Shown piece by piece: positions 44,990 through 52,775 of a DNA stretch of 64,000 nucleotides (the first letter of the stretch is position 1; every line of letters begins with the position of its first letter). Where the stretch lies: the NCBI GenBank assembly GCA_025934695.1, contig JAICWS010000001.1, positions 401,301 to 465,300 on the forward strand, read 5' to 3'. Source of the DNA: Alphaproteobacteria bacterium. Its GTDB lineage: Bacteria > Pseudomonadota > Alphaproteobacteria > Micavibrionales > UBA2020. Position numbers and translations under genes: made by a program. The notes beneath the pieces are model-generated. The model did no database searches, was not told where the DNA came from, and was given only the letters and a program-made list of their open reading frames with translations.

Positions 44990-45030
44990 AGCAGCGTAAT
45001 ACCCTGACAGCCTCGCGTCCCGTCATCTGA
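44986..45030 (+). CDS. Possible 14-residue leader peptide
   Basis: ATG AAG CAG to TGA encodes MKQRNTLTASRPVI, directly after the GGGGGTTTGGG site, at the same place where leader B begins the ACP. Its stop overlaps the start of the next small gene (TGATG), so it may set up coupled translation. It could equally be a remnant of the duplicated leader. Confidence 0.3.
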   Translation: MKQRNTLTASRPVI

Positions 45031-45146
45031 TGATCCGCAGATACCTTATCGAAATCGCGGTCGGCTTTTTCCTCGCGGCCGCCGTTGTCATCGCCCAATA
45101 CGGAACGACCTCCGCCACCTCGACCTTCATCTACCAGGGGTTCTAG
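45030..45146 (+). CDS. DltX-like membrane microprotein
   Basis: 38 residues: short basic N-terminus, one membrane helix (about 6-24: LIEIAVGFFLAAAVVIAQY) and a C-terminus TSTFIYQGF. DltX microproteins of the D-alanylation operon have the same architecture and end in FIYN-x-F, whose Tyr is thought to carry the acyl group across the membrane. Here FIYQGF has the Tyr and both Phe. The stop is 1 nt before the MBOAT start. Too short for standard gene callers. Recognition is by motif and position only. Confidence 0.6.
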   Translation: MIRRYLIEIAVGFFLAAAVVIAQYGTTSATSTFIYQGF

Positions 45147-45147
45147 C

Positions 45148-46377
45148 ATGGCGGTCGCCTTCCCCTTCGAGAGCTACGCGTTCTTCTTCGACCTCCTGGC
45201 CCTGCTGCTGATCCTGCTGCCCGCCTATTTCCTGCTGAAAACAGAACGCGCGCGGCGGATCCTCATGATCCTCGCGGGGATCTACCTGATCTGGTTCATC
45301 GCCCCGCGCCTCGTCCTGTTCTATTTGATTTTCTGGAGCATCGTTTTCATCGCGCACCGCACCGCATTTGAAGAAGGGAAGTCGAAGCGGGCGCTGGTCG
45401 CGCTCGGATATGTGGGAGTCGCCGCCATCGCGCTGCCCATGCTGGCCTGGAAGATCGATTCATCGGGCTTTCTCGATTTCTTTTCGAACTGGTCAAACCG
45501 CGCGCTGGAGCAGCTATCGACCAAAGTGTGGGAAATCGACCTTGTGAAGCCGCTGATCGTCCCCATCGGGCTTTCCTTCGCCACCTTCCGGGCCATCGAC
45601 CTGCTGATCAAGACGTACCTCGGCAAGCTGCGTGGCCTCACCTATGACCAGGTGCTGTTTTACGGGTTCTTCCCGCCCGTGCAGGTTATCGGCCCCATCA
45701 TCGAGTACGAGGAAGTGGCAACTCAGGACCATAAACCTTCCCCGGCGGAATTCACTGATGGGCTGATCCGCACCGCCATCGGCGCCGTTAAGGTCTTCGT
45801 GCTGGCGGCGCTCCTCCAGCAGAACGAAAAAATCTTCACCGCGCCGCACGATTGGCCGGTCTGGGCGCTGTGGCTGCGGCTGATCGGCTATTCATGGTAT
45901 TTTTACCTGAACTTCTCAGGCTATTCCGACATGGCGATCGGCAGCGCGGCGCTGTTCGGCTTTCGCCTGAAGGAGAATTTCAATTTCCCATTCTTCCGCC
46001 GCAACATCCAGGAATTCTGGGGCAGCTGGCATATGGGCCTGACCCGATGGGCGCAGCGCAATATTTTCGTGCCGGCGGGCGGTTACCGCGCCCAGACGCA
46101 GTACCGCGCGCTGTTCCTGACGATGATGGCCATCGCGCTCTGGCATAACCTGAACCTCTCGATGCTGATGTTCGGCATTTATCACTTCGGCGCGCAGATG
46201 ATTTACCGCCGCCATGCCGCGGCGCATGCGAAAACCACCGCAGCGTCCATCGTGCCTCTGTGGCAGCAGATCGGCTATGGCTTGCTGACGTACATCACGG
46301 TGCTGGTCAGCTTCCCGCTGATCTCGTCCGATTTCGGCAAGGCGCTGGTGTTCTACAAAGCGCTGGTGGGGATGTAG
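45148..46377 (+). CDS. MBOAT O-acyltransferase, DltB/AlgI-like
   Basis: 409 residues, about ten to eleven membrane helices. The MBOAT signature is present: NIQEFWGSWHMGLTRW (His295) and ALWHNLNLSML (His333, WHN in place of the usual WHG), with FYLNFSGYSDMAIG before them. DltB and AlgI use these residues to move an acyl group from a thioester donor to an extracytoplasmic glycan. It follows the DltX-like gene by 1 nt and abuts the DltD-like gene (stop TAG, start ATG, no gap). The donor is inferred to be the ACP at 50349. Confidence 0.88.
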   Translation: MAVAFPFESYAFFFDLLALLLILLPAYFLLKTERARRILMILAGIYLIWFIAPRLVLFYLIFWSIVFIAHRTAFEEGKSKRALVALGYVGVAAIALPMLAWKIDSSGFLDFFSNWSNRALEQLSTKVWEIDLVKPLIVPIGLSFATFRAIDLLIKTYLGKLRGLTYDQVLFYGFFPPVQVIGPIIEYEEVATQDHKPSPAEFTDGLIRTAIGAVKVFVLAALLQQNEKIFTAPHDWPVWALWLRLIGYSWYFYLNFSGYSDMAIGSAALFGFRLKENFNFPFFRRNIQEFWGSWHMGLTRWAQRNIFVPAGGYRAQTQYRALFLTMMAIALWHNLNLSMLMFGIYHFGAQMIYRRHAAAHAKTTAASIVPLWQQIGYGLLTYITVLVSFPLISSDFGKALVFYKALVGM

Positions 46378-47619
46378 ATGGTAACACGGTCGACACTCGT
46401 CCCCTTCTTCGAGCCCAACTGGGGCAGCGTCATTCGCATCGGCTTCTGGTGCCTTTTATTCCTGTGGCTTTTCGGCAAGGCCGTGCCGCCCCTGCCGGAA
46501 AGGATTCCGCTGCAAAGCGCAACGGCGAGCGCGCTCGTGCCGATGCTCACGATCTTCGACGATCACCGTACGGTGCGCGATGATTACCGTCCTGATTCGA
46601 AAAAGCTGCATATCGCCTGGATATCGGATTCCTCCGGCGTCGTCTCGCCGCAGGACGTGAAGTTAAGCCAGATGAGCGCATCGGACTATGACCTCATCCC
46701 GTCCCATGTCGCGGCGGATCTGCAAAAACGGCACGCCCTTCGCGATTTCGACATGCCGCTATACCTGCGGCTCGGCTCGCGGCCGCTGGATAATCTTGTT
46801 TTCGCACTACGCGCGCTGCAGGATAAGCCCGATCTTATCGTCATGAACGTCAATCCGGTCTGGACTTTCGGGCATTACCAGATCATGAACCAGAGCACGT
46901 CCCTCAATCTCGCACCCTCGGTCTGGGCGACGATGCCGTCGCTCTGGTATATGATCCCCCTGTTTTGCAGCCCCGCCGAAAACCTTTGGGCGCTCGTGGG
47001 TCGGCACGTCGACATCCTGCGCGAGGCGCTGCCGTTCAAGGATTATCTTGAGCAGAAATACGAGGCGTCGCTTAAGGCGCTCGGCGTCTACGCGGGTCCG
47101 GCGCCCCTCGTGCTCGGTGTGCCGCTGCTCGGCATCAAATTCTGGATCGTGGAGAATATCCTCCATGGCGATGCCTCCGGCGTTCTCGATAAAACCGGCA
47201 AGCTGAACGCCATGCTGTATGACGTCCAGTTGATCCGCCGCAGCGCACCGGGCGACGACAGGTCCTTCGCGACGATCGCTTTCCATGACCTGCTGGATGC
47301 GTTGAAGGCGAGCGGCGTCCCGGTGCTGATTTACGCGCATCCGGTGTCGGACTTCTTCTACGACAACCCGGATACGAACACGAAAATCAAGGCAATGCAG
47401 GACTTCCTGGCGCAGACGAACGACAGACTGAAAGGCAGCCGCATCCGCATTATCAGCAGCATTCCCGAACCGGTGCGCAAATCCATCGCATTCCGGAAAA
47501 ATGACGGATATCATGCGGCAATCGACCCAACCAAATTTGACGACTATTTGGCTGACCAGATATGGCTTATGCTGAGGGATAGTGGAAAACTGTCCCCGCC
47601 GGAAGCAAAGAAGCCATGA
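46378..47619 (+). CDS. DltD-like SGNH-fold protein
   Basis: 413 residues. One N-terminal membrane helix (about 19-34) places the domain outside the membrane. SGNH-type motifs are visible: ISDSSGV (S85 as probable nucleophile), the Asn block VMNVNPVW, and a C-terminal D-x-x-H, DGYHAAIDP (D376, H379). DltD and AlgX/PatB partners of MBOAT enzymes have this layout and perform the last acyl transfer or editing step. Starts on the base after the MBOAT stop and overlaps the methyltransferase start (ATGA). Confidence 0.75.
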   Translation: MVTRSTLVPFFEPNWGSVIRIGFWCLLFLWLFGKAVPPLPERIPLQSATASALVPMLTIFDDHRTVRDDYRPDSKKLHIAWISDSSGVVSPQDVKLSQMSASDYDLIPSHVAADLQKRHALRDFDMPLYLRLGSRPLDNLVFALRALQDKPDLIVMNVNPVWTFGHYQIMNQSTSLNLAPSVWATMPSLWYMIPLFCSPAENLWALVGRHVDILREALPFKDYLEQKYEASLKALGVYAGPAPLVLGVPLLGIKFWIVENILHGDASGVLDKTGKLNAMLYDVQLIRRSAPGDDRSFATIAFHDLLDALKASGVPVLIYAHPVSDFFYDNPDTNTKIKAMQDFLAQTNDRLKGSRIRIISSIPEPVRKSIAFRKNDGYHAAIDPTKFDDYLADQIWLMLRDSGKLSPPEAKKP

Positions 47620-48548
47620 CCAAAGCCCCACAAGAGAAAGCCGCCGCCCTCGCCTCGAACATCCGCGCGCTGGCCGATGCGATCCTGGAACAGAACCCGA
47701 TGCATCGCAGCTTTCTCACGGCGGCGCTGGCGAACATTACGCCCGACGAGCTGAGCCACCTGGAACGCTATCTCGACTTCTGCCGCCAGCGCGGGCTGAC
47801 CATCGATTATCTTGCCGAATGTTATCTCACCATCGTCGGCGATACGTTGCGCGAGCAGATCTACTTCCAGAAGCACAAAAAATACCGCTATTCCAGTTTC
47901 GCCGAAGTGGCCGATAACGTCTATTTCAATGACGAATACATGTCGTTTTATATGTACGGCCTTGCCATCACCTCGTTCCTGTGGCCGAACCATCTTGCGC
48001 TGTTCCGTTTCTTCCGCGATATGCTGCCGCGCGACAAAAAAGGCGCTTATCTCGAAATCGGGCCGGGCCACGGCTATTTCCTGCTCACCGCCATGGAACG
48101 ATCGGCCTATACGAGCTTCAAGGGCGTCGACATCAGCGAAACCAGCATCGCCCAGACCCGCGCCCTGCTGGAGCATTTCGGCGGCGGCAAGAAGTCCTTC
48201 GAACTTACCTGTATGGATTTCCTCGCCTGCGACCTGCCCGAAAACGGTTTCGACGCCATCGTCATGGGCGAAGTGCTGGAACATGTGGAAGAGCCCGAGC
48301 GCTTCCTGCGCCAGATTGCGCGGCTCGCCAAAAAGGACGCACATATCTTCGTGACCACCTGCATCAACGCGCCCGCCGTCGACCACATCTATCTGTTCCG
48401 GACTCCGGAACAGATCGAAAAGCTTTTTGCCGACTGCGGACTTAAAATCAAAAGCCAGCTGATCCGCCCCTATGAAGGCAAGACGCTGGAAGAAAGCCTG
48501 CAGCAACTTCTGGCGATCAACGTCGCTTATGTGCTAGAGCGCAAATGA
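47616..48548 (+). CDS. Class I SAM-dependent methyltransferase
   Basis: 310 residues. A helical N-terminal ~120 residues is followed by a Rossmann methyltransferase domain with motif I LEIGPGHGYFL, FKGVDISE (SAM ribose), CMDFLACDLP and VMGEVLEHVEEPERFL, the last typical of small-molecule methyltransferases. No membrane segment. Overlaps the DltD-like stop by ATGA and precedes the GT-C gene. The methylated substrate may be the acyl group or the glycan; the sequence does not decide. Confidence 0.85.
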   Translation: MTKAPQEKAAALASNIRALADAILEQNPMHRSFLTAALANITPDELSHLERYLDFCRQRGLTIDYLAECYLTIVGDTLREQIYFQKHKKYRYSSFAEVADNVYFNDEYMSFYMYGLAITSFLWPNHLALFRFFRDMLPRDKKGAYLEIGPGHGYFLLTAMERSAYTSFKGVDISETSIAQTRALLEHFGGGKKSFELTCMDFLACDLPENGFDAIVMGEVLEHVEEPERFLRQIARLAKKDAHIFVTTCINAPAVDHIYLFRTPEQIEKLFADCGLKIKSQLIRPYEGKTLEESLQQLLAINVAYVLERK

Positions 48549-48557
48549 TGGTCGGTG

Positions 48558-50234
48558 ATGTCGGCTAACCTCTCAACGCGCATCATCCTGATCCTGCTGG
48601 CCGCCAACCTGCTGATGGGGCTGGCGCGCATTGCGATGCTGCCCGCTTTCGAAGGCTACGACGAAACCGCGCATTATTCGCGCCTCGAGGCCGAAGCCTT
48701 CGCGCCTCCGGGGACGCCGAACGCCTTTATCTCGAAAGACGTCGAGAATTATTACCGGCACGGCCCCATGTCGCCGCGCTGGATCTTCGCGCGGGACTTC
48801 AATAACGCCTATCACGCCGCACTGAAGAACGGCACCCCTTTCGATCTTGCGGCGCAGGAGAAGAAGGAAAATGGATATACGGATTACCGCGACTTTTTCG
48901 CGAAGCCGCCGCTCGTCAACGACTACGCGCGGCTTTACCGCGTCCAGCCCGCGCCGGCCTCCTTCACCGCTTCTCAGACCGCCAACTGGCAATACCAGCA
49001 TCCGCCTTTCTATTACGTGTTGTTCAGCAAGGTGCTGCGCGCCGCGCAGGATCAGCCGCTGCTGCAGCGACTGCTGATTTTAAGAATCTTAAGTTACCTG
49101 ACGGCCTTTGCGGGTTTCGCCATCGGCCTGTTCGCGACGCTGCGGCACCTGGAGCTGCGTAATAATCGGGCCGCGCGTGCCATCGCGGCGCTCTGCGCCT
49201 TTTATCCCTTCGTCATGCCGGTTTATTTTGACGAATTCGCGCGCCTTGGGAACGACAGCCTGTGCGCACTGCTCTTCGGCATCAACTGGGCGCTGATCCT
49301 CTGGTACCTGCGCCAGCCGAAAGAAGCCTTTATCTGGGTGCTGATGGGCGTCACTATGGGGCTTTCTTACATGACAAAGATGGTCATGTTGCCTGCGGAT
49401 ATTGGTTTTGTGCTGTTCATGCTGCTGCAACCGGCCAAGGGCCTCGACCGGCTCAAACCCGCCGCGACGGCGGGCGCCATCGCCGCCGCGATCGGTTACC
49501 TGTCGACCGCGAACGGCGGTTTTTCCGGCTCCATCGAACTACAGGCCTGGCTGCATGGACAGGGGTTCGTCAAAGGAGACGGGCTGCCGTGGAGCGAGAT
49601 CTTTTTCAACGTCCGCACGATGCTGACCTCGATGGTCTATAACTTCAGCGACATGGCGATGTTCGGCACGGGGGACGTTGCGGTTGGCGCGATATTCATC
49701 GCGCTGTTGCTTATCCTGGCAAAGTGGGCGCTCGCGCAGCCGCGCGACCCGCGCCGCGAGGAATGGCTGCCCATTTATCCGCTGATCTTGCTCATGGCCG
49801 GACTGTTCCTGCATGCGGTCCTCGGCGCCATCGCCTATCATGCCGACCACGTCGCCGTGACGCCCTCGCGCTATATCCATGTCGCGGCGCCCGCCTTGAT
49901 GCTTATTTTCGGCGCGGGAATGTACCGCCTTCTGCCGCTGCGTGTCGGGAAAGCCTTTTGCGGCGCGTTGCTCATTGTCGGGGTGCTGTTCAACACCGTG
50001 ATCATGGCCCTGCGCCTAGCATTCTTTACTGGCTGCGCGTGGATCGGACCGAATTATACGGGGTTGAAGCTCGATCTCGGCGCAGACGCCTGCAAGTCAG
50101 GCACGATCTATGACCGGCTTGCCATATTGGGATGGCCGGACTTCGGCATGATATGCGTGTCGGCATCCTTGTTGCTTCTGATCGGAGCGACCGCCGCGAC
50201 CATCCGCCATTTCAAAAACCTGAATGATATGTAA
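48558..50234 (+). CDS. GT-C-type membrane glycosyltransferase-like protein
   Basis: 558 residues with about ten to twelve membrane helices. The first extracytoplasmic loop has EGYDETAHY, the D-E pair expected of GT-C enzymes (PMT/ArnT/DUF2142-like), which transfer a sugar from a polyprenyl-phosphate donor on the outer face of the membrane. The loop is long and rich in aromatic residues (YYRHGPMSP, WQYQHPPFYYVLF). GTG 48555 and ATG 48558 are both possible starts. Family fit is by topology and the DE motif; donor and acceptor unknown. Confidence 0.7.
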   Translation: MSANLSTRIILILLAANLLMGLARIAMLPAFEGYDETAHYSRLEAEAFAPPGTPNAFISKDVENYYRHGPMSPRWIFARDFNNAYHAALKNGTPFDLAAQEKKENGYTDYRDFFAKPPLVNDYARLYRVQPAPASFTASQTANWQYQHPPFYYVLFSKVLRAAQDQPLLQRLLILRILSYLTAFAGFAIGLFATLRHLELRNNRAARAIAALCAFYPFVMPVYFDEFARLGNDSLCALLFGINWALILWYLRQPKEAFIWVLMGVTMGLSYMTKMVMLPADIGFVLFMLLQPAKGLDRLKPAATAGAIAAAIGYLSTANGGFSGSIELQAWLHGQGFVKGDGLPWSEIFFNVRTMLTSMVYNFSDMAMFGTGDVAVGAIFIALLLILAKWALAQPRDPRREEWLPIYPLILLMAGLFLHAVLGAIAYHADHVAVTPSRYIHVAAPALMLIFGAGMYRLLPLRVGKAFCGALLIVGVLFNTVIMALRLAFFTGCAWIGPNYTGLKLDLGADACKSGTIYDRLAILGWPDFGMICVSASLLLLIGATAATIRHFKNLNDM

Positions 50235-50242
50235 TTAAAGCA

Positions 50243-50351
50243 TTTTCATATCTATCTCCGCTGCCTTGCCCTGCCCCGAAAACTTTCTATCTTTGAAAGA
50301 GGCGGTTTGATAAGATCTCAAGACATTGAATTTCAGGGGGTTTTCGGGATG
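50243..50351 (+). promoter_or_regulatory. Promoter/leader B, duplicate of leader A
   Basis: TTGCCC (50266-50271), 16 bp, TATCTT (50288-50293), then TTTGAAA-N3-GCGGTTTGATAA and GGGGGTTTTCGGG just before ATG 50349. Spacing from the TATCTT box to the ATG is 61 bp, against 60 bp in leader A. Confidence 0.6.
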
Positions 50352-50582
50352 AGCGATGCGCTGATCAATCTGTTTGCGGAAGTGCTGCAGGTCGAGCCGA
50401 AGACGCTGAACGACAATTCTTCCCCCGACAATGTGAAGCAGTGGGACAGCTTGGCCGCCATGCACCTGGTCGCGGCCATCGAAGATACCTTCAAGGTCCA
50501 GCTCTCGACCAAGGAAATCATGAAAATGTCCACCATCGGCCTTGCGCGCAAGACGCTGCAGGGAAAGAACGTGGCGGTATGA
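50349..50582 (+). CDS. Acyl carrier protein
   Basis: 77 residues. The phosphopantetheine site is QWDSLAAMHL (Ser34), and the acidic helices around it have the four-helix ACP pattern. In the cassette it holds the position of DltC. The start at 50349 follows the shared leader; an earlier in-frame start at 50307 would lie inside that leader. The stop is 1 nt before the FkbH-like start, so loading enzyme and carrier are made together. Confidence 0.9.
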   Translation: MSDALINLFAEVLQVEPKTLNDNSSPDNVKQWDSLAAMHLVAAIEDTFKVQLSTKEIMKMSTIGLARKTLQGKNVAV

Positions 50583-50583
50583 C

Positions 50584-52347
50584 ATGGCGGGGCCCGACCC
50601 AAAAGCGGCGTGGCGGCAGTACCAGGCGGGCCTGAAGACACAAGGGGCCGCATCTTTCGACGTCAAGGTCGCGGTTGCCGGCAGTATTACGGTCGAACCG
50701 CTCGAACCTTACCTTGGCGCTTATCTTCTCTCGCGCAAGTTCAAGCCGCACATCACCTGCGGTCCTTTCAGCCAGCTCCGGCAAATCTGCGACGACTATA
50801 AATCCGTCCTGGGCGCCGGCGATTTCAACGCCATCGCGCTGCTCTGGCGCGTCGAGGACATGTTTCCCGACCTCATGGCGCGCTCCCTCGACAGTCCGGC
50901 AGCGATTGCCGATCTGTTGCGCGAAGTAAAGATCTTCGCCGACGCAGTCGCCAATCTGCGCAAGAAATTCCACGGCACGCTGATCGTCTCCACCTTGCCC
51001 TATCCGTCCATGCCCGGCTTCGAGCTGACGGAAATGGGACAGGCCAGCGCGGGCGGCCTGGCGTTTCAAGCCGTCTCGCAGTTCTGGACGCAGGAAATCG
51101 CGAAGCTGGAGCGCGTGCGTCTGTTCGACCTGCACGGGCTGATGCTGAGCGCTGGGCTAAAACACGCGAATGACGCCCGCAAGTGGCAGCTGTACCGCCA
51201 GCCCTATACGGAACCTTTCTGGGGCGACATCGGCCGCATGCTGGGCCGCATGATCGCGGCGGAAAAGATCAGCCCGAAGAAATGCGTCGTCCTCGACCTC
51301 GACAATACGCTGTGGGGCGGCATTATCGGCGAGGACGGCCTCGGCGGCATCCAGCTCGGCGACGAGTTTCCCGGCAAGGCCTATCGCGATTTTCAGCGCT
51401 ATCTGATGCACTTGAAATCGAAGGGCGTCATGCTGGCGGTCGCTTCCAAGAATAACCCGGACGACGCCTACGAAGTCTTCGACAAGCACGATGCGATGAT
51501 CCTCTCGCGCAAGGATATCGCCGACTTTGAAATCCACTGGGAGTCGAAAGTCGAGAGCATCAAGCGCGTCGCCGCGAAACTCAACATCGGCCTCGACGCC
51601 CTCGTCTTCGTCGACGACAATCCCAAGGAAATCGGCGAAGTGTCCGAGCGCCTGCCCGGAGTGACCTGCGTGACGGTGCCCGAGGAACTCGCGGAACTGC
51701 CGGGGCTGCTCGCCGGTACGGATTTGTTCGATGTCGCAGAAGTGACCGACGAGGACCGCCGCCGCACTGAAATGCTGCAGGCCGATGGCATCCGCCAGCA
51801 GGCGCAGGAAATCATGTCGGAAGAAGACTTCCGAAAGTCGCTGAACCTGAAGATCGACGTCTTCGCCGCGCAGAAGCAGCATCTGGCGCGCGTCACGCAG
51901 CTCATCAATAAAACCAACCAGTTCAACCTGACGACCGTCCGCCGCACGCAGGACGAGGTCGAAATGCTCGCCGAAGCGCAGGACGCGCTGGTTCTTGGCA
52001 TGGACATCAAGGACAAGTACGGCGATTACGGTCTGGTCGGCGTCTCGATCCTGAAAAAGCAGAACAAGATCTGCGTCATCGACACGCTGCTGATGAGCTG
52101 CCGCGTGCTCGGCCGCGGGGCGGAAGCGACCTTCATCGCCAAGCTGGCCGAGGCCGCGAAATCACTGGGCTGCGAGGAAATGCGCGGCAAATATATTCCC
52201 ACACAGAAGAACGCGATGGTGAAAGACCTCTACCAGCGGTTCGGCTTCCGGCACGACACGGCGACCGGCGAATGGGCCGTCACGCTGGCCGAAGCGCCGA
52301 AGACGCCCGAGCACATCGAAGCGGCCCTGCGCCTGAAAGTGGGCTGA
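50584..52347 (+). CDS. FkbH-like HAD-IIIC protein (glyceryl-ACP loading)
   Basis: 587 residues. An N-terminal ~220 residues is followed by a HAD phosphatase domain with motif I LDLDNTLWGG (D238, D240), ASKNNP and FVDDNPKEIG, then a GNAT-like C-terminal domain (LINKTNQFNLTT, GDYGLVG). FkbH proteins take D-1,3-bisphosphoglycerate, remove the phosphate and put the glyceryl group on an ACP, the first step to methoxymalonyl-ACP in polyketide pathways. The catalytic Asp pair is intact. The ACP is the neighbouring gene. No acyl-ACP dehydrogenase or 3-hydroxyacyl dehydrogenase of the methoxymalonyl route is nearby, so free glyceryl-ACP may be the product here. Confidence 0.85.
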   Translation: MAGPDPKAAWRQYQAGLKTQGAASFDVKVAVAGSITVEPLEPYLGAYLLSRKFKPHITCGPFSQLRQICDDYKSVLGAGDFNAIALLWRVEDMFPDLMARSLDSPAAIADLLREVKIFADAVANLRKKFHGTLIVSTLPYPSMPGFELTEMGQASAGGLAFQAVSQFWTQEIAKLERVRLFDLHGLMLSAGLKHANDARKWQLYRQPYTEPFWGDIGRMLGRMIAAEKISPKKCVVLDLDNTLWGGIIGEDGLGGIQLGDEFPGKAYRDFQRYLMHLKSKGVMLAVASKNNPDDAYEVFDKHDAMILSRKDIADFEIHWESKVESIKRVAAKLNIGLDALVFVDDNPKEIGEVSERLPGVTCVTVPEELAELPGLLAGTDLFDVAEVTDEDRRRTEMLQADGIRQQAQEIMSEEDFRKSLNLKIDVFAAQKQHLARVTQLINKTNQFNLTTVRRTQDEVEMLAEAQDALVLGMDIKDKYGDYGLVGVSILKKQNKICVIDTLLMSCRVLGRGAEATFIAKLAEAAKSLGCEEMRGKYIPTQKNAMVKDLYQRFGFRHDTATGEWAVTLAEAPKTPEHIEAALRLKVG

Positions 52348-52350
52348 CGG

Positions 52351-52773
52351 ATGAAGCAAGCCCTGAAAGACCTGACCTTCAATCACTTCGGCCTTGCCGT
52401 AAAGCAGGACAAGGAAGCGCTGACGATGCTCGAGGCGATGGGCTACACGCCAGGCGAGCGCATTCTCGACCCGCTACAAAATGTTTATGTGCGCCTCGTG
52501 ACCGCGCCGGACAAGCCGACGATCGAGATCGTTCAGCCCGGCGAGGGTGATAAAAGCCCGCTAGATGCGATGATATCGAAATATAACGAGCTGATTTACC
52601 ACACCTGCTATGAAACGCCCGACCTCGCCAAAACCCTGGCGTCGATCGAGGCCGCCGGCCTGCGTTGCATGACGCTGGCCGAGCGCAAACCCGCCGTCCT
52701 TTTCGGCGGGCGGCACGTGTCGTTTTACAAGATATTCGGATGGGGAATCCTCGAATTGCTGGAAAGGAACTGA
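52351..52773 (+). CDS. VOC-family protein, methylmalonyl-CoA epimerase-like
   Basis: 140 residues. Four probable metal ligands are present: FNHFGLAV, IEIVQP, IYHTCYE and ILELLE, giving the H-E-H-E set used by epimerase-type VOC enzymes. It lies 3 nt after the FkbH-like stop and 2 nt before pepN. A role in changing the acyl group (for example its C2 configuration) is inferred from position only. Confidence 0.8.
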   Translation: MKQALKDLTFNHFGLAVKQDKEALTMLEAMGYTPGERILDPLQNVYVRLVTAPDKPTIEIVQPGEGDKSPLDAMISKYNELIYHTCYETPDLAKTLASIEAAGLRCMTLAERKPAVLFGGRHVSFYKIFGWGILELLERN

Positions 52774-52775
52774 AC

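Noticed and set aside
50584-52347. Reading the ACP/FkbH pair as part of a polyketide or NRPS cluster
   Set aside because: No ketosynthase, acyltransferase or adenylation gene and no methoxymalonyl dehydrogenases within the window; MBOAT and DltD-like genes are the neighbours.
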